From Kocuria tytonicola (GTDB lineage Bacteria; Actinomycetota; Actinomycetes; Actinomycetales; Micrococcaceae), in the NCBI RefSeq assembly GCF_003687455.1, contig NZ_PHOA01000008.1, positions 1-44,483 of the forward strand: a stretch of DNA of 44,483 bases. The letters run 5' to 3'. The notes beneath the pieces were generated by a model. The model saw nothing but the letters and a program-made list of their open reading frames with translations, was not told the origin of the DNA and did no database searches. Below, in pieces: positions 39,360-44,483 of this stretch. Both the position numbers and the translations under genes were made by a program. Positions within the stretch are counted from its first letter, which is position 1. Each line of letters begins with the position of its first letter.

Positions 39360-39451
39360 CGTGTCTCCTCGGTGTCTCCGGACGCACGGACCCGCGGGAC
39401 CGCACGGAGCGGTCCATCCCACGGTTGACAAGCGCTCGCCCGCACATCAAA

Positions 39452-39465
39452 GTGATGGTCATCAC
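39452..39465. promoter_or_regulatory. CRP/GlxR-like site in the nag promoter
   Basis: GTGATGGTCATCAC is a GTGA-N6-TCAC palindrome, extended to AGTGATG-GT-CATCACT (39451-39466). It overlaps the dre-like operator by three bases. A perfect TTGACA at 39425-39430 lies 21 bases upstream. Confidence 0.5.
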
Positions 39466-39480
39466 TGGTTATAACCAGTG
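39463..39480. promoter_or_regulatory. dre-like operator for the GntR regulator
   Basis: CACTGGTTATAACCAGTG is a perfect 18-bp palindrome between the divergent EIIB and EIIC genes. It matches the ACTGGT-N4-ACCAGT form of DasR/NagR responsive elements and contains a TATAAC that could be a -10 box. Repressor binding would block both directions. Confidence 0.82.
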
Positions 39481-39544
39481 TTCACGACACTACTGATTCC
39501 CGGCACCGGGGACAAGCGTGCTCCCGGGAGAAAACGAGGCCCCC

Positions 39545-40801
39545 ATGACCGCGGAGAACACCCCCGCCGCCGGCAGCGCGCCGGCCACCGGCGCAGCCAA
39601 ACCCAAGCGCAGCGGCAAGTCCCTCCAGAACCTGCAGCGCTTCGGGCGGAGCCTCATGCTGCCCATTGCGGCGCTGCCCGCGGCGGCACTCCTCCTGCGC
39701 CTGGGGCAGGACGACCTGCTGGGGAGCATCGGGTGGTTCGCCACCGCGGCGCACGTGATCAGCGCCGCCGGTGGGGCCCTGTTCGACAACCTCCCCCTGA
39801 TCTTCGCCGTCGGCATCTCCTTCGGCTTCGCCCGCAAGGGCGACGGCTCCACCGCCCTCGCCGCGGTGGTGGGCTACCTGGTGATGACCAACGTCTTCGA
39901 GGCCATGACCCCCCTGGTGCTCGGCACGGCAGAGGTGGCGGGCAAGGCCCCGAAGATCGACTACGGCGTGCTGGCGGGCATCATCATGGGTATCACCACG
40001 GCGCTGATCTGGCAGCGCTTCCACCGCACCAAGCTTCCCGACTGGCTGGGCTTCTTCTCCGGGCGGCGCCTGGTACCCATCCTCACCGCGGTGGCGGCCA
40101 TCCTGATCGGCGTGGTGCTGGCGTTCATCTATCCCCTCTTTGACCGTGGCCTGACCTCGGTGGGCCACGCGGTCTCCGAGAACGCCGTGGTGGGCAGCGG
40201 TCTCTATGGATTCCTCAACCGGATGCTGATCCCCCTGGGTCTGCACCACATCCTGAACTCCATCGTGTGGTTCATCCTCGGCGACTACAACGGTGCGCAC
40301 GGCGACCTCAACCGGTTCTTCGCCGGGGACCCCTCCGCCGGTGTGTTCATGACCGGGTTCTTCCCCATCATGATGTTCGCCCTGCCTGCCGCAGCGCTGG
40401 CCATCTGGCAGGAAGCCCGCCCCGAGCAGAAGAAGGTGGTGGGCGGCATCATGCTCTCCACCGGGCTCACCGCGTTCCTCACCGGCATCACCGAGCCGCT
40501 CGAGTTCTCCTTCATGTTCGTGGCCTGGCCGCTCTACATCATCCACGCCGTGCTCATGGGCTCGTCCATGATGCTCACCAACGCCCTGGGCATCCACGAC
40601 GGCTTCGGATTCTCCGCAGGAGCGATCGACTACGTGCTGAACCTCGGGATCGCCACCAAACCCCTGCTGCTGATCCCCATCGGGCTGGGCTACGCGGTGG
40701 TCTACTACGTGCTCTTCCGCTTCGTGATCCGCCGCTGGAACCTCAAGACCCCGGGTCGTGAGGACGACGCCGCGGCCACGGAGGACACGCATGTCGCCTG
40801 A
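39545..40801 (+). CDS. nagE: PTS N-acetylglucosamine transporter EIIC
   Basis: A 418-residue membrane subunit of the glucose/GlcNAc PTS. ATG 39545 is preceded by GAGG, after a leader-like stretch. About 35 polar residues precede LQRFGRSLMLPIAALPAAAL. IFAVGISFGFARKGDGSTAL, PLGLHHILNSIVWFILGDYN and the sugar-binding GITEPLEFSFMF are diagnostic. The IGDYN-type loop favours N-acetylglucosamine over glucose. It imports and phosphorylates GlcNAc with EIIA/EIIB encoded divergently. nagA begins before its stop. Confidence 0.93.
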   Translation: MTAENTPAAGSAPATGAAKPKRSGKSLQNLQRFGRSLMLPIAALPAAALLLRLGQDDLLGSIGWFATAAHVISAAGGALFDNLPLIFAVGISFGFARKGDGSTALAAVVGYLVMTNVFEAMTPLVLGTAEVAGKAPKIDYGVLAGIIMGITTALIWQRFHRTKLPDWLGFFSGRRLVPILTAVAAILIGVVLAFIYPLFDRGLTSVGHAVSENAVVGSGLYGFLNRMLIPLGLHHILNSIVWFILGDYNGAHGDLNRFFAGDPSAGVFMTGFFPIMMFALPAAALAIWQEARPEQKKVVGGIMLSTGLTAFLTGITEPLEFSFMFVAWPLYIIHAVLMGSSMMLTNALGIHDGFGFSAGAIDYVLNLGIATKPLLLIPIGLGYAVVYYVLFRFVIRRWNLKTPGREDDAAATEDTHVA

Positions 40802-42020
40802 TCCCGTGCTCACCCCCCGCGACGTTCCCGCGAGCGCACCCTGGGCACTGCGGGGCGAGCTCTGCACGGGTCTGCCCGGTGAGCCCACGGTGCGGGACGG
40901 TCTGGTGGTGGTCGAGGGCGAGCACATCGCATGGTGCGGTCCCGCCGACGACGCCCCCGCCGCCCTGCGCGACGCCGCCCGGCGGGTTCCCCTGGTGCTG
41001 CCCGGCCTGGTGGACGTGCACTGCCACGGCGGTGCGGGTGCCACGTTCTCGGCGGACGTCCCCGGGAGCCTCCGCGCGGCCCGCCACCACGCGGCCCACG
41101 GCACCACGTCGGTGCTGGCGTCGCTGGTCTCCGCGCCGTCGGACGTGCTGCTGGAGCAGATCCGGGCGCTGCGCCCCCTCGTGCAGCGCGGGGACCTCAC
41201 GGGGCTGCACCTGGAAGGGCCGTTCATCACGGAGTCCATGTGCGGTGCCCAGGATCCGCACGCGATCATCCCCGGGGATCCGCAACTGCTGGAGCAGTGG
41301 CTGCGGGAGGGCCAGGGAACCGTGCGGTCCATGACCCTGGCGCCGGAGACCCCGCGCTTCTCCGAGCTCGTGGCACTGTGCCGAGCGTACGGTGTCGTGC
41401 CCTCCATCGGGCACACCGCCGCAACGGCCGCCCAGACCCACGACGCCCTCGCCGCGGACCTCACGGGCGGCACCTGGACCGCAACTCATCTCTTCAACCG
41501 GATGCCCGCCCTGGACCACCGCACGCCGGGGCCCGTGCCCGTGCTCCTGGAGAACGCTCGCGAGGACCCGGAGTCCATGGTTCTGGAGCTGATCGCGGAC
41601 GGCGTGCACCTGGACCCGGAGATCGTGCGCATGGTCTTCTCCCTGGTGGGCTCCGAGGCCGTCGCGCTGATCACCGATGCCATGGCGGCTGCGGGCATGG
41701 CGGACGGGCACTACACGCTCGGTACGCTGAAGGTGGGCGTGAGCGGCGGCGTCGCCCGCCTGGATCCGGACCAGCCTGGTTCCACGGACGGTGCCATCGC
41801 AGGGGGAACCAGCCGGCTGATCGAGGGCGTGCGGAACTGCGTCGACTGGGGCATCCCCCTGCCGTGCGCCGTGACCGCGGCGTCGTGGACCCCGGCCCGC
41901 GCCCTGGGTCTCGACGACGTCGGCCACCTGGGTGCCGGGGCCCGCGCGGACCTGGTGGTCGCCGGACAGGACCTGACGGTCGGAACCGTGGTCAAGAACG
42001 GCGCACCCGTCACCGAGTGA
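40791..42020 (+). CDS. nagA: N-acetylglucosamine-6-phosphate deacetylase
   Basis: A 409-residue amidohydrolase removing acetate from GlcNAc-6-phosphate. ATG 40791 is inside the EIIC end (11-base overlap) and follows GGAGGA. LPGLVDVHCHGGAGATF (metal His-x-His), LHLEGPFI (metal Glu), GHTAATAAQTHDAL, THLFNRMPAL and LITDAMAAAGMADG (catalytic Asp) are intact. It supplies glucosamine-6-phosphate to NagB. Confidence 0.96.
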   Translation: MSPDPVLTPRDVPASAPWALRGELCTGLPGEPTVRDGLVVVEGEHIAWCGPADDAPAALRDAARRVPLVLPGLVDVHCHGGAGATFSADVPGSLRAARHHAAHGTTSVLASLVSAPSDVLLEQIRALRPLVQRGDLTGLHLEGPFITESMCGAQDPHAIIPGDPQLLEQWLREGQGTVRSMTLAPETPRFSELVALCRAYGVVPSIGHTAATAAQTHDALAADLTGGTWTATHLFNRMPALDHRTPGPVPVLLENAREDPESMVLELIADGVHLDPEIVRMVFSLVGSEAVALITDAMAAAGMADGHYTLGTLKVGVSGGVARLDPDQPGSTDGAIAGGTSRLIEGVRNCVDWGIPLPCAVTAASWTPARALGLDDVGHLGAGARADLVVAGQDLTVGTVVKNGAPVTE

Positions 42021-42029
42021 GGAGCGAGC

Positions 42030-42803
42030 ATGCACGTGATCCTGTGCGACTCCGCCGCTGAGGTCGCCGTGGCCGCCGCAGACCTGGTCACGCGCCGGGT
42101 GCGGCGGGGACCCGCGGTACTCGGTCTCGCAACCGGCGGCACACCCCAGCCCGCCTACCGGGAGCTGATCCGCAGGCACCGGGAGGAGGGTCTCAGCTTC
42201 GCGGGTGCCACCGCGTTCACCCTGGACGAGTACGTGGGACTCGCGTCCGAGCACACGCAGTCCTACCGAGCGACCATCCTGCGGGACTTCGTGAGCCACG
42301 TGGACCTGCCGGTGGAGCGGCTGCGCACTCCCCGCGGAGACGCCCCGGACCCTGCGGCCGAGGCCCAGCGCTACGAGGAGTCGATCACAGCAGCGGGCGG
42401 CGTCGACCTGCAGATCCTGGGCCTCGGGACCAACGGGCACATCGGGTTCAACGAGCCCGGATCCTCGCTGTCCTCCCGCACCACCGTGCGGGCGCTGACA
42501 CGCCAGACCCGCGCGGACAACTCCCGCTTCTTCAACCACGGGGAGGAGGTTCCCCGCCTGTGCCTCACCCAGGGGCTGGGCACCATCTCCGCAGCCCGCG
42601 AGATCGTGCTCCTTGCCGTGGGCAGCGGCAAGGCCCGCGCCGTGCGGGACATGGTGGAGGGGCCGGTCAGTGCGCGCTGCCCCGCGTCCGTGCTGCAGTT
42701 CCATCCACACACCACCGTGCTTCTGGACCGGGAGGCGGCTGCCGAGCTGGAGTACCTGGAGGACTACCGGGATGCCGCGCGGCTGCTGCGCGAGCAGAGC
42801 TGA
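42030..42803 (+). CDS. nagB: Glucosamine-6-phosphate deaminase
   Basis: A 257-residue isomerase/deaminase making fructose-6-phosphate and ammonia. ATG 42030 follows GAGGAG. GLATGGTPQPAYRELI, FTLDEYVGLASEHTQSY (catalytic Asp), LGLGTNGHIGFNEPGSSLSS and the C-terminal LAVGSGKARAVRDMVEGPV are typical. It completes the EIIC-nagA-nagB operon. No clear terminator follows; the 175-base gap to 42979 holds small inverted repeats only. Confidence 0.96.
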   Translation: MHVILCDSAAEVAVAAADLVTRRVRRGPAVLGLATGGTPQPAYRELIRRHREEGLSFAGATAFTLDEYVGLASEHTQSYRATILRDFVSHVDLPVERLRTPRGDAPDPAAEAQRYEESITAAGGVDLQILGLGTNGHIGFNEPGSSLSSRTTVRALTRQTRADNSRFFNHGEEVPRLCLTQGLGTISAAREIVLLAVGSGKARAVRDMVEGPVSARCPASVLQFHPHTTVLLDREAAAELEYLEDYRDAARLLREQS

Positions 42804-42978
42804 GACGACCGAGGCCGCGCAAGCACCGCGTCTGAGGCGAGCTTCCACCAACGAAATATGCGTTATCGGTGACCGACCTTCCCCTGACGCGTCGGGCCAC
42901 CGTTGCGGGGCCCCGCCCGCAGGGCAGAACCCACCCCGACCGTTCGGAACGGCCCGTCCACCCGCGGGGCACGAACCC

Positions 42979-43542
42979 CTACTCCCCCTCGAACGGCCAC
43001 CCGTGCGCCGCGAGCATCGCGCGGACGCGCTCCAGCTCCTCGGGCTTGGGCTCGTCCTCCGTGGCGCGGTGGATCGCCTCTCGGGCGTCGGCCTCGGACG
43101 GGGCCACACCGTGGGCGCGGGCGTCCTGAGCAAGCTGCTCCGCGATCGCGGCCATGTCCTCCTCCGCGAGCTGCGGGCGCAGCACCGCGAGCACGGGCAG
43201 GTAGTCCTGGGCGGGCACCCCGTTGGGGTAGTCGGCGCGCAGCCAGTTCATCACCCGGGCCACGTACCCCGGCTGCCGGGGCACCTCGTCCTGGCTCGCC
43301 CCCACGAGCGGCCAGCCGGCGCGCGCGAGCTCGGCGGCGACGTCGCCCAGCTGGGTCTCGGATGCCGCCGCCGGTCCCAGGAGGTCCCCCGCAGGCAGCC
43401 CCAGCGTCTCGAGCAGCCGCTCGGTGCGGTGGGGGCCCACCGTGCGGGCCAGCAGCTCCGCGAGCGGGGCGTGCTGATCGCGCGGGACGCCGTGCGGGTA
43501 GGCGGCGCGAATGTGGTCGAGTGCCGCGTCGAAGGTCATCAT
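42979..43542 (-). CDS. DUF3349 protein with two tandem domains
   Basis: A 187-residue protein from ATG 43542 (or the next ATG at 43539). Two DUF3349-like units are seen: FDAALDHIRAAYPHGVPRDQ with HAPLAELLARTV, then VMNWLRADYPNGVPAQDYLP with VLAVLRPQLAEEDMAAIAEQ. The second ends in an acidic Glu/Pro-rich segment. Most members have one unit, such as Rv0543c; its structure has been solved, as I recall, without a known function. The gene overlaps the small membrane gene (ATGATGA), forming one transcript with pit. Confidence 0.85.
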   Translation of the reverse strand: MMTFDAALDHIRAAYPHGVPRDQHAPLAELLARTVGPHRTERLLETLGLPAGDLLGPAAASETQLGDVAAELARAGWPLVGASQDEVPRQPGYVARVMNWLRADYPNGVPAQDYLPVLAVLRPQLAEEDMAAIAEQLAQDARAHGVAPSEADAREAIHRATEDEPKPEELERVRAMLAAHGWPFEGE

Positions 43543-43811
43543 CCGAACACCGAGATCCCTAGGTAGTGGTCCAAGCTCTTGCGGGTGATCCACAGGACTC
43601 CGATCACCACGGCGGCGAGCACGATGGCAAAGCACAGCACGGCACCCACGAGGGCGGCGCCACCGCGGCGGGCCGTCCCGTCCGGTCCGGGCTGCGGGGT
43701 GGCACGGCTCCAGAGGGCGATGCCCACGGTGAACAGGGCAGGCAGCCCGGCGCCGAAGCAGAGCCCTGCCAGCAGCACGGCGAGGGCGGATCGGGCCATC
43801 TCGGCGATCAT
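43539..43811 (-). CDS. Small membrane protein between Pit and DUF3349
   Basis: A 90-residue protein from ATG 43811, overlapping the pit stop (ATGA). Two hydrophobic segments (LAVLLAGLCFGAGLPALFTV and AALVGAVLCFAIVLAAVVIG) flank a short Pro/Arg-rich loop. It occupies the place of Rv0544c in the M. tuberculosis order. Function unknown; it may be an accessory of the phosphate transporter. Confidence 0.78.
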   Translation of the reverse strand: MIAEMARSALAVLLAGLCFGAGLPALFTVGIALWSRATPQPGPDGTARRGGAALVGAVLCFAIVLAAVVIGVLWITRKSLDHYLGISVFG

Positions 43812-44483
43812 GAGCGGGCCACCTCCTGGATGTCGGCACGGTCGGGGTCGGCGGGAACCACGGAGTGGGTCTCCTCGTCCCAGTCCGCGTTCACATTGTG
43901 GCGGTCCACCTTCTGGTGCCGGGACCGCGCGTAGATCCCGGCGGAGGCCACCACCAGGAGCAGGAAGATCACCACGGCGCCGGGCAGACCCCCCACGGCG
44001 TGGGCGAGCACGAAGCACACCGCTCCCACCACGGCGGCGGCCGGGAGAGTGAGCAGCCAGCCCACGACCATGCGCCCGGCCACGCCCCACCGCACGTGCG
44101 CGCCGGGCTTGCCCACGCCCGAACCCAGGATGGAGCCGGTGGCCACGTGGGTGGTGGACAGCGCCATGCCGAAGTGGCTGGAGGTGAGGATGATGGCCGC
44201 CGAGGACGCCTCCGCCGCCATGCCCTGCGGGGGTTCGATCTCCACGAGACCCTTGCCGAGCGTGCGGATCACCCGCCAGCCGCCCAGGTAGGTGCCCAGC
44301 GCGATGGCCACCGCGCAGCTGACGATGATCCACACCGGCAGACCGCTCTCCTCGATTCCCTGGATGCTGAGGCTGCCGTGGGCGATCAGGGCCAGGGCGA
44401 TCACGCCCATGGTCTTCTGAGCGTCACCCGTGCCGTGGGCCAGGGAGACGAGCGACGCCGTTCCCACCTGCCCCCAGCGGAAC
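43808..44483 (-). CDS. pit: Low-affinity inorganic phosphate transporter (PiT family), 5'-partial
   Basis: About 225 C-terminal residues; the gene runs off the right edge. SLAHGTGDAQKTMGVIALAL is the GxNDxxxxxG-type PiT signature, here with H-G-T-G-D in place of the more common H-G-x-N-D. SAAIILTSSHFGMALSTTHV and ATGSILGSGVGKPGAHVRWG form the second conserved half. It couples phosphate or metal-phosphate uptake to protons. The C-terminus has a polar extension (SRHQKVDRHNVNADWDEETH). Its stop overlaps the next gene. Confidence 0.94.
   Translation of the reverse strand, partial: FRWGQVGTASLVSLAHGTGDAQKTMGVIALALIAHGSLSIQGIEESGLPVWIIVSCAVAIALGTYLGGWRVIRTLGKGLVEIEPPQGMAAEASSAAIILTSSHFGMALSTTHVATGSILGSGVGKPGAHVRWGVAGRMVVGWLLTLPAAAVVGAVCFVLAHAVGGLPGAVVIFLLLVVASAGIYARSRHQKVDRHNVNADWDEETHSVVPADPDRADIQEVARS

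Noticed and set aside
42939-42951. Small palindromes after nagB (CCGTTC-G-GAACGG and GCGGGGCCCCGC) as terminators
   Set aside because: Arms are short and of a kind expected by chance at this GC content, with no flanking T-run.

Overview
The window is very GC-rich, tightly packed bacterial DNA. It has GTG and ATG starts, many 4-base stop/start overlaps and purine-rich ribosome sites. Gene content (a mycobacterial-type leucine catabolism locus, a HutR/HutG histidine cluster, DUF3349 next to a Pit transporter, a DasR-like GntR with a dre-type operator) points to a high-GC Actinomycetota. A Micrococcaceae member such as Kocuria is my guess, not something the sequence proves. No rRNA, tRNA, CRISPR, transposase or phage structural gene is visible. 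No gene-free stretch exceeds 300 bases.

Layout. 1-7730: two GNAT acetyltransferases, a large KatE-type catalase, a translationally coupled heme-oxygenase-like/CDGSH pair, a 55-residue acidic ORF, a TauE/SafE exporter, a frameshifted membrane-protein gene and two small membrane proteins. 7736-19331: a divergent acyl-CoA locus. The minus-strand operon is accD1-accA1-fadE19-like-maoC-citE-etfB-etfA. The plus-strand operon is tetR-acyl-CoA dehydrogenase-fadD. It matches the branched-chain (leucine) catabolism locus around M. tuberculosis Rv2498c-Rv2506, with both electron-transfer flavoprotein subunits added. 19448-25471: a GNAT, a membrane protein, a 5'-truncated SDR remnant, a photolyase, an HAAAP amino-acid transporter and an orphan OhrR-like regulator.

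25642-37869: an extended histidine-utilization region. Permease and hutG lie divergently from the IclR regulator hutR. A roughly 1.8 kb accessory insert follows (lipoprotein, lower-GC HNH-like protein, toxin-antitoxin-like pair). Then come hutU-hutI-hutH and fmdB-fmdA. HutG releases formamide and FmdA can hydrolyse it, so the cluster encodes a route from histidine to glutamate, formate and ammonia. The same 16-bp GTCTGG-N4-CCAGAC palindrome lies before hutG/hutR and before hutU.

37943-42803: an N-acetylglucosamine region. gntR-EIIA-EIIB (minus) diverge from EIIC-nagA-nagB (plus) around a perfect 18-bp dre-like palindrome. 42979-44483: DUF3349 protein, small membrane protein and a partial Pit phosphate transporter, in the arrangement of Rv0543c-Rv0545c.

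Across regions, three CRP/GlxR-like GTGA-N6-TCAC sites lie in the divergent leucine promoter, the hutU promoter and the nag promoter. An 11-mer, GACGACGCCGC, recurs 15 times on both strands. The main oddities are an acyl-CoA dehydrogenase lacking both usual catalytic glutamates, the frameshifted and truncated genes, the apparently leaderless toxin-antitoxin operon and the dispersed 11-mer.
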